Origin: an uncultured Opitutaceae bacterium
GTDB lineage: Bacteria; Verrucomicrobiota; Verrucomicrobiia; Opitutales; Opitutaceae
Assembly (NCBI GenBank): GCA_903891325.1
Contig: CAITEC010000130.1
Location: forward strand, 1 to 36,488
Direction of reading: 5' to 3'
Length of the DNA: 36,488 nt
The translations under genes and the position numbers were made by a program. Positions within the stretch are counted from its first letter, which is position 1. Each line of letters begins with the position of its first letter. Positions 1-9,559 of the stretch are shown piece by piece. The notes under the pieces were generated by a model. The model saw only the letters and a list, made by a program, of their open reading frames with translations. It had not been told where the DNA came from and ran no database searches.

Positions 1-119
1 AGCGGAACCAATGGACCAGGGGACATTGCCGCAAAGGAGTCAGCGGGTATCGGGAACTCCCGCTCTTCAAATGACTTCCCTCGTAAAATTAAGGAATTGG
101 GACATGACCCTCTGCGCAG
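1..119. repeat. 119-bp direct repeat, copy 1
   Basis: The first 119 bases recur exactly at 218-336, a period of 217 bp. The copy may extend to the left of the window. It runs from AGCGGAACCAATGG to CATGACCCTCTGCGCAG and has no coding signature. Its right end resembles one half of a REP-like hairpin (see 87-174). Confidence 0.95.
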
Positions 120-174
120 CCGGACGCCGCCGACGGCAGAATTGAAAAGGGGTCATGCCCCAACTCCTTGAATT
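87..174. repeat. REP-like imperfect inverted repeat
   Basis: Bases 87-110 (AATTAAGGAATTGGGACATG then ACCC) pair with 150-174. The reverse complement of the right arm differs from the left arm by three substitutions and one inserted base. The loop is about 39 nt and itself contains the palindrome CTGCGCAG and a GCCG/CGGC stem. The shape is that of a REP element of the kind associated with REP-associated tyrosine transposases, but no transposase gene is present in the window. Confidence 0.7.
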
Positions 175-217
175 CCTGCGGTTATTCCTGACCAGAAACA
201 CCATAGACAAATAGCAA

Positions 218-336
218 AGCGGAACCAATGGACCAGGGGACATTGCCGCAAAGGAGTCAGCGGGTATCGGGAACTCCCGCTCTTCAAATGACTTCCCTCG
301 TAAAATTAAGGAATTGGGACATGACCCTCTGCGCAG
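218..336. repeat. 119-bp direct repeat, copy 2
   Basis: This is an exact second copy of 1-119. It carries the left arm of the REP-like hairpin but is followed by different sequence, so only copy 1 can form the full hairpin. The 98 bp between the copies are unique. The whole stretch 1-375 has no credible gene. A 101-codon minus-strand frame across it (67-372) is largely the same peptide twice, as expected from reading through a DNA duplication. Confidence 0.95.
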
Positions 337-375
337 GCCGAGCAGGGTGGTCTCATCTATTCCAAAATCCACCGG

Positions 376-1176
376 TTAGGGACTAAACTTGATGGGCAAC
401 GCCATTCTGCAGTTCACCGGAGTGCCAAAGATGGTCGCCGGCCGAAACCGCCAATGCGACACTGCCCAAGCCGCAGCGGCACCCAGGCGTCCATCCACTG
501 CCTTGGCTACGATGACATTGGCCACTGTGCCGTCAGCCATCACCGTAAAGACCAGATCTACCTCGCCATAAACACCATTTGCCGATGGCGGATAAGGAGG
601 TTGGGGATGCCACACGGCGACAGGGATCGATTCGGTCCCAGGGAAGTGTGTCCTCTGGAGGTATTCAAAGTCGCTCATCTGATACTCGCCCGGAGCCCCC
701 GGGGGTATGGGGTTAGTCACCGGTCCGGCGAGGCCGACCGGATACGATTCCAAGTGCTGGAATCGCGTCCCCTGATCACTTAGCCTAAAATGCATCGGAA
801 CCTTCACCTTGGAGGCGATCGGGGCGCCGTGCAGCCTGGCTGGTTGGAACTTCCAATGTTTGACTGCCCTGACTGTCGCCTCTCCAAAGGCCGGATCCGT
901 GGCTTCAACAACGCTGATTTCATGGGCCACGCCGTCGGGATAAACCGTGACGAGCAGCACAACGTCCCCGGATATTCCACGCTGGCGCATGTCATATGGA
1001 TATACCGGTGGCGCTTTAAAGGTGGGAATGGCTGGTTGGTCGACATACCCCGGAACTTCCCCGCCCGCGGGGTGAGGGAGCACTGCATTGGTTCCGGGAG
1101 TTGACTGATTTGTGCTTTCACAACCGCCCAACGCCAGCGCAACCATGAGAAGAAAAGCTGCCTGAAAATAACGCAT
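376..1176 (-). CDS. Lipoprotein with two TonB C-terminal-like domains
   Basis: The predicted protein has 266 residues from ATG 1176. This start is preferred over the upstream GTG/ATG at 1212/1209 because it places a short basic residue and a hydrophobic stretch directly before the lipobox LGGC (lipidated Cys19). After a proline-rich linker there are two copies of the TonB C-terminal fold. The first contains PVYPYDMRQRGISGDV and a KHWKFQPA strand; the second contains PPYPPSANGVYGEVDLVF and SHWRFRPA. TonB C-domains normally contact the TonB box of outer-membrane receptors from an inner-membrane anchor. Here the anchor is a lipid, so energy transduction is doubtful and an outer-membrane-attached scaffold or accessory role is possible. 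The gene has lower GC than its neighbours and is bracketed by repeats, which hints at acquisition. No ExbB/ExbD genes are near. Confidence 0.8.
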   Translation of the reverse strand: MRYFQAAFLLMVALALGGCESTNQSTPGTNAVLPHPAGGEVPGYVDQPAIPTFKAPPVYPYDMRQRGISGDVVLLVTVYPDGVAHEISVVEATDPAFGEATVRAVKHWKFQPARLHGAPIASKVKVPMHFRLSDQGTRFQHLESYPVGLAGPVTNPIPPGAPGEYQMSDFEYLQRTHFPGTESIPVAVWHPQPPYPPSANGVYGEVDLVFTVMADGTVANVIVAKAVDGRLGAAAAWAVSHWRFRPATIFGTPVNCRMALPIKFSP

Positions 1177-1212
1177 GGGATGGGGTTTTGAGGTCAAAGC
1201 ATATTGCATCAC

Positions 1213-1604
1213 CCGTGACCTGCGTCGGGTTTAAAGCTCGTTCCTGGCAGGTTAGCAATCCCTCGAAAAAATGAGCGTGGGAACCAGAAGTGGTCGGCGT
1301 GGCACTCTCCGGGAACTCAGTCCCGAGAGGGTCAGGCTCTGAAATCTGTAATCCTGGGTCTTAGCGGCCGAAACCCACGGCAGTTTACGAAGCATGACCC
1401 TCTGAAAGGGCATGGTCTCCCGTCTCCACTTCGTTCTCCGTCTCCAGATGCTTCCGCCCGACAAGATACCGGACAAGCGGAGGGGCCGGGGATTGGAAAT
1501 CGGAAATAGGACCCCAAGCACCGGGGTCTGGGCTTGTCCGGCGAAACAGAGTGGAGACGGAACCCCGGCTACATCGGACCACGACATCCTGAATAAAGAT
1601 CGGG
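1213..1604. other. Non-coding stretch with nested small inverted repeats
   Basis: I see no gene here. The stretch contains several dyads. CATGACCCT/AGGGCATG at 1393-1414 resembles the CATGACCC hairpin at 87-174. CCGGACAAGC at 1469-1478 pairs with GCTTGTCCGG at 1532-1541, and GACCCC/GGGGTC at 1510-1528 is nested inside. These look like decayed repeat elements between the lipoprotein gene and the 3' end of ccsA. The right edge reads GATCGGGCTAGCG and supplies the ccsA stop codon. Confidence 0.55.
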
Positions 1605-3383
1605 CTAGCGGGTACCAGAAAGCGGGCTGCGCCAGCGGGCGGCGGGGATCGCCGAGACGGCGATGACGACGGCCTGGGTGGCGACGAAGGCGATGAGCCC
1701 GCGGAAGGCGGCGTCGGTGAAGCCGTAGCTGTGCAGGCCCACGCCGAGCATGTTCACGCCAAACCAGCTCCAGGCGGTGACCACGTTGCCGAAGACGGCC
1801 ATTCCCATGAGGCCGCGGGTGCGGACCAGCCCGCCCCAGCGGGCGTGGAGGATGACCGCGTTCCAGATGACGATCAGCAGGGCACCGTTCTCCTTCGGAT
1901 CCCAGCCCCAGAACCGCCCCCAGGACTGGTCCGCCCAGATCCCGCCCAGGACCGTGCCGATGAAGCTGAAGAAGAGGGCGAAGCAGGCGACGCCGTAGAC
2001 CATCCGCCCGAGCGACTCGGCGCTCGCGGAGTCCAGGGAGCGGGTCAGCGCGCCGCGCAGGATGTAGATGGTCGCCAGGAATCCGGCGAGGAAGGTGGCC
2101 GCGTAGCCGGTGGTCACGGCCACGACATGCGTGGCCAGCCAGAAATTCGAGTCCAGCACCGCCCGCATCATTTCCATCGTGTCGCCGCTCAGCGAGAGGT
2201 TGTGCGCGATGACCAGGGTCGCGAAGCCGATCAGGGACCCGGCCACGCTCGCGATCGCGTTGCGGTGGATCCGCTCCAGGATGAGGCAGAGGCCGGCCGC
2301 GCCCCAGCCGATGAAAAGCGCCGAGGAATAAAGGTTGGTGACCGGCGGCCGGCCCTCGAGCCACATCCGGGCCGCGATGCCGACCGTCGCCAGGACAAAG
2401 GCGAGGGCCATCAGGTGGAGGGCCGTCCGGCCGAGCTGCTCGCGCCACCGCAGCCAGGAAACCGCGCCCAGGATGAACGCAGCCACGTAGAGGACCAGGC
2501 TGGTGTAAAAGGGGGCTGCGCGGTTGAACACCGCCTCCCAACCCGCGCGCGCGACCGGTCCGGGGGCCCGAAGCGCGAGCCCGGCGGCCAGGCCGTCCAC
2601 GGCGGCGTTGAATTTCGCCGGGGAGAGCTCGCGCCACGCCGCCCCAATCCGGGCATAGGCCATGAGCGCGGGATCGGGGGCGCCGGCGGCCGTGGCCTCC
2701 AGGAACCCGCGGCCAGCGGTCCTCCACTGCTCGGACGGCTCCCCGGGCCCGGGCGGGATCACCCGGATGGGGCTCTGGGTGTCCATGGCGCCAAAGGCGA
2801 TCCGCGCCCGCTCCGGCTGCGTCGCGATCAGCGTGAGGAGCCGCCCCTCCCCCGGAGGCTCCAACCCGTACTTGAGGCGGTCGTAGAGGGAGATGCGGTT
2901 CTCCAGTGCGATCACGGCCCGCTGGAAGACGCTGCGCTCCGCGGCATCGGCCTCTCCGGCGAGCCGCGCCTGCCGGTCCAGTTCCGGGAGCCCGGAACGC
3001 ATCTGGTCGTAGGAAAAGCGCACGCCACCCGTGCCGTCGGCGGGGGCCAGCCCGAAAACCGTGAGCAGGTCCGCATTGTCGATCCGGAAGCAGGAATAGG
3101 TGTCGGCGATCTCGGGGCGGTAGAACACGTCGAGGAGCCAGCCCATCGGCGGAATCTCCCCGGAGCCCGCCTCGAGCCGCTGCCGCCCCTGGAGAAGGAG
3201 CAGGCCGGTCCGGGCGACCGTGTCCAGCGGCTTGACGCGCCCGTCGGCCAGGACCGGGACCCGGCCCAGGCCGGCCAGGTCGTAGGGGCCCGCGCTCCCC
3301 TCGGGCGCCACGGTCGCGGCGACCCAGCAGGCCGCGGCGGCCAGGGGGGCCCAGGGAAGGAATCTCCTCAGGAGGGTGTTCAT
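1605..3383 (-). CDS. ccsA: Cytochrome c biogenesis protein CcsA/ResC (System II)
   Basis: This 592-residue integral membrane protein is the heme-handling half of the System II cytochrome c synthetase. It moves heme to the periplasmic face and, with ResB/Ccs1, attaches it to CXXCH motifs. The C-terminal half is the CytC_asm domain with about eight hydrophobic segments and the diagnostic tryptophan-rich WWD loop (WGRFWGWDPKENG, about residues 486-498). Candidate heme-ligand histidines lie in AHNLS, THVVAV and LHSYGF. The N-terminal part has one membrane segment followed by about 270 periplasmic residues, longer than in minimal CcsA proteins. ATG 3383 was chosen because it overlaps the resB stop as ATGA; the frame is open further upstream but that part lies inside resB. 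It is the last gene of the multiheme operon. Its TAG stop lies in a CTAGCCCG motif (minus strand) like the ends of the element at 19099. Confidence 0.92.
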   Translation of the reverse strand: MNTLLRRFLPWAPLAAAACWVAATVAPEGSAGPYDLAGLGRVPVLADGRVKPLDTVARTGLLLLQGRQRLEAGSGEIPPMGWLLDVFYRPEIADTYSCFRIDNADLLTVFGLAPADGTGGVRFSYDQMRSGLPELDRQARLAGEADAAERSVFQRAVIALENRISLYDRLKYGLEPPGEGRLLTLIATQPERARIAFGAMDTQSPIRVIPPGPGEPSEQWRTAGRGFLEATAAGAPDPALMAYARIGAAWRELSPAKFNAAVDGLAAGLALRAPGPVARAGWEAVFNRAAPFYTSLVLYVAAFILGAVSWLRWREQLGRTALHLMALAFVLATVGIAARMWLEGRPPVTNLYSSALFIGWGAAGLCLILERIHRNAIASVAGSLIGFATLVIAHNLSLSGDTMEMMRAVLDSNFWLATHVVAVTTGYAATFLAGFLATIYILRGALTRSLDSASAESLGRMVYGVACFALFFSFIGTVLGGIWADQSWGRFWGWDPKENGALLIVIWNAVILHARWGGLVRTRGLMGMAVFGNVVTAWSWFGVNMLGVGLHSYGFTDAAFRGLIAFVATQAVVIAVSAIPAARWRSPLSGTR

Positions 3384-4561
3384 GGCGCAGGTGCCCCCGG
3401 ATTGGCGCGGGGTCCGCGCAGGAAACGGAACAGGTGCCGGCCGAACTGGACGGCCAGCCCGAGCGCGATCATCGCGCAGCACAGGTAGGGAAGCTGCCAC
3501 CCCGGGTTGCTCACAACCTGGAGGATGGTGGTGCGGTCGTTGTTGTCGCAGCCCGCCTGGTAGAACGCCCGGCCGCCGTAGCGCAGCGGATTGTTCATGA
3601 AGATGCGGACTTCGCGGTCATCCCGCCCGGCGCCGCCGCGGAGCCGCACCCGGCTCGCGAAATTCTTCGGGATCTCGGTCCCCGGGTAGACGTCGTGCGT
3701 GAACTTCAGGAGCGTGATCGAGAAAGGCAGGTAGTCGCGCGCCGGCCGCAGCGAGAGCAGCCAGCGGCGCCCCTGGAAGGAGAGCTCCTGGGCCTCGACC
3801 AGGCGCGTTGACACAAGCCACGCTCCCAGCGGGCCGTCCGCGCCGCGCAGCTCGACGTAGCAGGCCGGCGCGTCCGCCTCGTCGTCCTTGCGCGTCGGCG
3901 GCAGCGGCATCAGGGCCAGGCCGGTCCCCGCGCCCGTGGTGGCGGGATTGGGCCCCTCCATCGGGCCCAGCCCCCGCACCCGGATTGTCGCGTTCGGAAA
4001 GTAGGAGAGAACCCTGACGGTGAAGGGGAGCCGGGGATCCTGCACGGTTCCGAGGCCGGAGAGCAGCGAATCGGGGATCGAGACCACGTCGTCGTGGTCG
4101 CGGGCGGTCGCGTCGATGACCGCCAGCTCGACGTGCCGCGTGCTCTCCGCGTAGGTCGCGGTGGCCCCCACGTCGATCCGCATCTGCGCGTCGCGCTGCA
4201 TCATTCCCGAGATTCCCTCACCGACCAGGAGAAGGATGAGGCCCAGGTGGATGATCCAGATGCCCGCCTTTGACGCCGAGAGCTTGAAGCGGCTGAAGTG
4301 GGCCGCGACCAGGTTCACGATCAGGACCGCCCCGAGGAGATAGCCGCCGGGGAAAATCGGCAGGTTGAAATTCCCGATGGGCGCCTTCGTCCAGATGAAG
4401 AAGGAGTGGAAGTACTTCCCCTGGACGCCCCAGACCCCGATATGGACCTGGTCAAGTGTAGCCGCGAAGATCAGGAACATCGACAGGACGAGCAGCGCCA
4501 CCGTCAGCCGCAGCGAGCTGGCGGCGGCGAGGAACTGCCGGAGTGCGGCGTTTCGGGCCAT
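3380..4561 (-). CDS. resB: Cytochrome c biogenesis protein ResB/Ccs1 (System II)
   Basis: This protein of about 393 residues is the partner of CcsA in System II cytochrome c maturation. It is thought to hold apocytochrome and help ligate heme. Three hydrophobic segments occur near the N terminus (about residues 14-34, 65-88 and 98-118). A large periplasmic domain follows, ending in a conserved-looking FMNNPLRYGGRAFYQAG stretch, then a last membrane helix (LPYLCCAMIALGLAVQF). This is the standard ResB layout. ATG 4561 lies 23 nt after the hemN stop. An in-frame GTG at 4588 overlaps that stop and could be used by coupled translation. The gene overlaps ccsA by 4 nt (ATGA). The open frame continues far upstream in this reading frame, but that part is antiphase to hemN and not believed. 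Confidence 0.9.
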   Translation of the reverse strand: MARNAALRQFLAAASSLRLTVALLVLSMFLIFAATLDQVHIGVWGVQGKYFHSFFIWTKAPIGNFNLPIFPGGYLLGAVLIVNLVAAHFSRFKLSASKAGIWIIHLGLILLLVGEGISGMMQRDAQMRIDVGATATYAESTRHVELAVIDATARDHDDVVSIPDSLLSGLGTVQDPRLPFTVRVLSYFPNATIRVRGLGPMEGPNPATTGAGTGLALMPLPPTRKDDEADAPACYVELRGADGPLGAWLVSTRLVEAQELSFQGRRWLLSLRPARDYLPFSITLLKFTHDVYPGTEIPKNFASRVRLRGGAGRDDREVRIFMNNPLRYGGRAFYQAGCDNNDRTTILQVVSNPGWQLPYLCCAMIALGLAVQFGRHLFRFLRGPRANPGAPAP

Positions 4562-4584
4562 GCGATCAGCCGCGGCGGGCGCGG

Positions 4585-5985
4585 TCACACCGTCATCGAG
4601 TGCCGCCCGGCAGGCGCGGCGGTTGCATCGAAGCGCATGGCGGCGACGCGAAGGAGGGGAAAGCCGCGCGGGAGCATCTCGATCCCCGTCTCGGTGCGGC
4701 GCAGCAGGCCGTCGGCCTCGAGGTCGAGCAGGCCGGAGATCTCCGCGGCGAAATAGCCCGTGACGTCGATCCCGAGCTGCCGGGAGAGCGCGGCGTAGTC
4801 GACCCGCCGGTCGCACATCAGGTGCATGATGATCGCGCGGCGGCGGCGGTCGTCCTCGGTGAGGATCAGGCCCCGCTCGACCGGGAGCGCTCCCGCCGCG
4901 ATGTCCCTGCGCCAGTCCTCGAGCGTCTTGTGGCTCTGGCGGTAGCTGTCCTCCGTCGAGGAGATGGAGGAGACCCCGAATCCGTAGAGAGAGGCGCCCG
5001 CCGCGGTGCTGTAGCCCTGGAAATTGCGCTGCAGCGTCCCCTCGCGCTGGGCGATCGCCAGCTCGTCGTCGGGCCGGGCGAAGTGGTCCAGGCCGATGTC
5101 GATGAAGCCGGCTCCGAGGAGGCGCTCGTGGCCCGCCGCGAAGATGGCGAGCTTCTCCTCCGGGGTGCACAGCTGGTGGCGGCGCTCGAACTGCCGCTGC
5201 GCCGGCCGGATCCAGGGCACGTGCGCGTAGCTGAAGACCGAGAGGCGGTCCGGGTGGAGCTCGAGGACGTCGTCGATGGTCCGCAGGAAGGAGTCGCGCG
5301 TCTGCAGCGGGAGCCCGTAGATCAGGTCGAAGTTGATCGACGTGAAGCCGGCCCCGCGCAGCCAATCCACCGCCCGGCGGTTCAGGTCGTGCGGCTGCCA
5401 GCGGTGGATCGCGAGCTGGACGTCGGGGTTCGTGTCCTGGACTCCCAGGGAGGCGCGGTTGGCGCCGATCGCCTTCAGCGCGGCGACCTGGGCCTCGTCG
5501 AGGCAGCGCGGGTCGATCTCCACCCCGAACTCGCAGTCGTCGGCCAGCGTGAAGTTGTCGCGGATCAGCCGGCCGAGGATGCCGAGCTCCTCGGGGGTGA
5601 GGAAAGTGGGCGTGCCCCCGCCGAGGTGGACCTGGCGCACCGGCCGGGCCCGGTTCATCAGGGGGCGGACCAGCGCGACCTCGCGCGCCAGGTCGCCCAG
5701 GTACTCGATCGCCGCGATGGGGTTCTTGGTGATGATCGAGTTGCAGCCGCAATAGTAGCAGAGCGACTTGCAGAAAGGCAGGTGGAAGTAGAGCGAGAGC
5801 GGCGCGTCGGCCGACGCATTGTCCCGGGCGATGGCCGCCAGGAGCGCGGAACGCTCCACGCCGGCCTCAAAGCGCGTGGCCGGGGGATAGGACGTGTAGC
5901 GCGGGCCGGCGATCGAGTACTTGCGGATAAGCTCCAGGTCCAGGCTGGAGGTGGTGGCGGTGTGCTCGTCGATTCCCGGTTTCAT
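4585..5985 (-). CDS. hemN: Oxygen-independent coproporphyrinogen III oxidase HemN
   Basis: This 466-residue radical SAM enzyme oxidatively decarboxylates coproporphyrinogen III to protoporphyrinogen IX without oxygen, a late step of heme synthesis in the cytoplasm. The iron-sulfur motif CX3CX2CXC is present (Cys72, 76, 79 and 81 in FCKSLCYYCGC). The fourth Cys and the N-terminal RYTSYPPATRF stretch are typical of true HemN rather than the heme chaperone HemW. Other family marks are LGGGTPTFL, VEIDPR, LGVQDTNPDVQ, NFDLIYGLP and a C-terminal HemN domain. It starts 4 nt after the stop of the seven-heme cytochrome and ends 23 nt before resB, so it is made together with proteins that need many hemes. 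Its oxygen independence fits anoxic or microoxic expression of the operon. Confidence 0.95.
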   Translation of the reverse strand: MKPGIDEHTATTSSLDLELIRKYSIAGPRYTSYPPATRFEAGVERSALLAAIARDNASADAPLSLYFHLPFCKSLCYYCGCNSIITKNPIAAIEYLGDLAREVALVRPLMNRARPVRQVHLGGGTPTFLTPEELGILGRLIRDNFTLADDCEFGVEIDPRCLDEAQVAALKAIGANRASLGVQDTNPDVQLAIHRWQPHDLNRRAVDWLRGAGFTSINFDLIYGLPLQTRDSFLRTIDDVLELHPDRLSVFSYAHVPWIRPAQRQFERRHQLCTPEEKLAIFAAGHERLLGAGFIDIGLDHFARPDDELAIAQREGTLQRNFQGYSTAAGASLYGFGVSSISSTEDSYRQSHKTLEDWRRDIAAGALPVERGLILTEDDRRRRAIIMHLMCDRRVDYAALSRQLGIDVTGYFAAEISGLLDLEADGLLRRTETGIEMLPRGFPLLRVAAMRFDATAAPAGRHSMTV

Positions 5986-5989
5986 CGGC

Positions 5990-7481
<1,492 letters not shown>

Positions 7482-7489
<8 letters not shown>

Positions 7490-9554
7490 GACGGTCCTTC
7501 TTCAGGCGCTCGAGATCGGCCGGATGCTCGTCGAGTATCTCCTTTTCGGACATGCGGCCGGTGAGCCAGGATAGATTCATGGGATAGACGTCGGGATTGT
7601 AGATTACCCAGTAAAAGTGCCAGACAATGATGGCCAGCGTGGCCAGGACAGCCTCATAGAAGTGTATAGTGCGCGAAATGTCGAATCCGAGCTTTGTGAG
7701 GATGCCCATTGAGACGTTGTCAAACCACAGGACGGCGCCGGTGAAGCCCATGACCAGCGTGCCCCACATGACCGCCCAGTATTCCGCCTTCTCGATGTAG
7801 CAGAAGCGCCCGAAGCGCGGCTTGTCGGGGGAGAGGCCCAGGTTGTAGCGCGCGACCTTCCAGGGGTCGGTGAGGTCGCTGCGGCGCGGGAGCAGGTCGC
7901 GGAACAGGCTGCGGCCCGCGGCGGTGAACCGCAGGTAGGCCAGGTGCCACACCCCGATCGCTATCAGCGCAGCCCCGGCGATGCGGTGGACGCCCCCCCG
8001 CCACTCGAAGGCGCGCACGCTCAGCCGCCGCACGCCGACCACCCACCAGGCGTCCGGGTAGTGGAGCATGAAGCCGGTGACGACCAGGACCGTGAAGGTG
8101 AGCGCAAGCGCCGCGTGCTGCACCCGCTCGTGCGCCGTCATCCGCAGGTAGAGCCGGTGGGCGACGTACTCCTCCGTGATGACGCCCTTCTGGATGGCCA
8201 GCTTGCGCCGCACCTTCCTGAGGAAGTCCAGGAGGTTGTGGACGAACATGCCGCCGATCACGAAGACGATCAGCGCGACGTAGAGGGTGGCGATCCAGTG
8301 CAGCCAAGGGCCGCCGCCCTCGCGGTGCGCCGCGGACTCGGGATTGGCGTGCACCGAGCCCATCGCAAAGCGGGCGTTCGCACCCTGGTGGCACTGGCCG
8401 CAGGTCCGCGCGAGGTTCGCCTTGTTGATGCTCGAGGCGGGGTCCGACGAGGCGCGGATCAGGTGCGCCCCGTGGCAGCTCGCGCAGTTGGCCACGGCCA
8501 GCACGCCCTCGCGCTGCGCCAGCCCGTGGTAGCTGTCCGAGAAGGTCTGGAACACGTCGCCGGCCATGCCGTACTTGCGCGTGAGGGGGAGCGAGGCGTG
8601 GCAGCGCGCGCAGACCTCGCGGGCCAGGTTGGCGGAGTAGACCGGCGAATTGGGGTTCTTGGGCGAGGTGATGTCGTGCTCGCCGTGGCAATCCGTGCAG
8701 GTCGGCGAGTCGGTCGCCCCGCGCAGAAGCGCGCTTGCGTGGACGCTCTGCGCGAACGCGGCGGCCTCCTTGGCGTGGCATTTCCCGCAGGTCTCGGCGG
8801 CCCGGAGCTTTCCCATGCGGGCGGTGGCCGCGATCGCCTGGTTCATCTCGTGGGCGCCGTGACAGTCGACGCAGTTGGCGGCCGCGGCGTTGCCCGCGTG
8901 GAGGGCCGCGCCGTGCACGCTCCGCGAAAAGGCCGCGATGAATCCCGAGCCCCTCAGGCTCCGGCCGGCCACGCCGGGCGAGCCGATGTGGCAGGACTCG
9001 CAGAGAGCGGCCTGCCTGAGCTTCATCGCCACGTCCGCCTTCCCGGGGGCGGCGGGCACGATCGCCTTGGCGTGGCAGGAAAGGCAGGTCGGCATCCCCG
9101 CGGCGCCGGCGGCCGCGGACCCGTGCGCGGATTTCAGGAAGTCGTCCCGGGCGGCCGTGTGGCAGGCGCCGCACGCGGCGGTCTGCCGGCCCTTCGCGAA
9201 GGGAAAGGCGCCGGCGTCGGCCGCGACGATCGAGTGGCTGCCGTGGCAGCCGGCGCAGGCGGAGTATCCGCCCTTGGGCGGCGGTGAAAGCGCGATCCGC
9301 GCGTGGAAGGGATGCTTCGCCGCGCTGTCGTCGTGGCAGGACGTGCAGTCCACCGGCTTGCGGGGATGCCCGGAGGTCGCATCGAAGTCGTCGTGGCAGT
9401 CCGCGCACTTCTGCCCGCCGTGCGCCGACAGCGCCAGGTCCCGGGCCTGCGTTCCGGCCGGCATCGCCGCGGCGGCCGGCTCCGACGCGGAGCGCAGGAG
9501 CGAGGCCGCCCCGAGGGCGAGGACGGCGGCGAGGACCTTGATCGGCGCGTTCAC
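7482..9554 (-). CDS. Dodecaheme cytochrome c fused to cytochrome b (b561-like) membrane domain
   Basis: This 690-residue protein has a signal peptide (about residues 1-30) and a periplasmic domain with twelve CXXCH motifs starting at Cys50, 70, 100, 128, 157, 185, 228, 256, 286, 315, 357 and 385. Many hemes are followed by spaced SVHG or YHG histidines that can act as second ligands. The C-terminal half (about 415-660) has several membrane helices with histidines, for example LYLRMTAHERVQHAAL, GGVHRIAG and TIHFYEAVLATLAIIVWHFYW. It resembles the diheme cytochrome b of the formate dehydrogenase gamma/HydC/b561 group. Such fusions can pass electrons between quinones and periplasmic multiheme chains; Geobacter CbcL has a comparable c+b design. 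It is the second gene of the operon, 5 nt after the undecaheme gene, and overlaps the next gene by 8 nt. Confidence 0.87.
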
Positions 9555-9559
9555 AGGCG

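Noticed and set aside
1..336. CRISPR-like repeat-spacer pattern
   Set aside because: There are only two 119-bp units with one 98-bp spacer, and no cas genes. Repeat length is far outside the CRISPR range.
67..372. 101-residue minus-strand frame with a repeated peptide
   Set aside because: The peptide repeat follows directly from the 119-bp DNA duplication. There is no ribosome-binding site and no family resemblance.
1731..3488. 585-codon plus-strand open frame opposite ccsA
   Set aside because: Its composition is a high-GC shadow (Arg/Gly/Glu-rich, no family motif), while the minus strand carries a complete CcsA with the WWD motif. The same applies to long frames opposite hemN, the cytochromes, spt and rhaD.
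4562..5752. Upstream extension of the resB frame giving a 790-residue protein
   Set aside because: The extension is an arginine/proline-rich antiphase reading of hemN. ResB homology begins at the ATG 4561 or GTG 4588 region.
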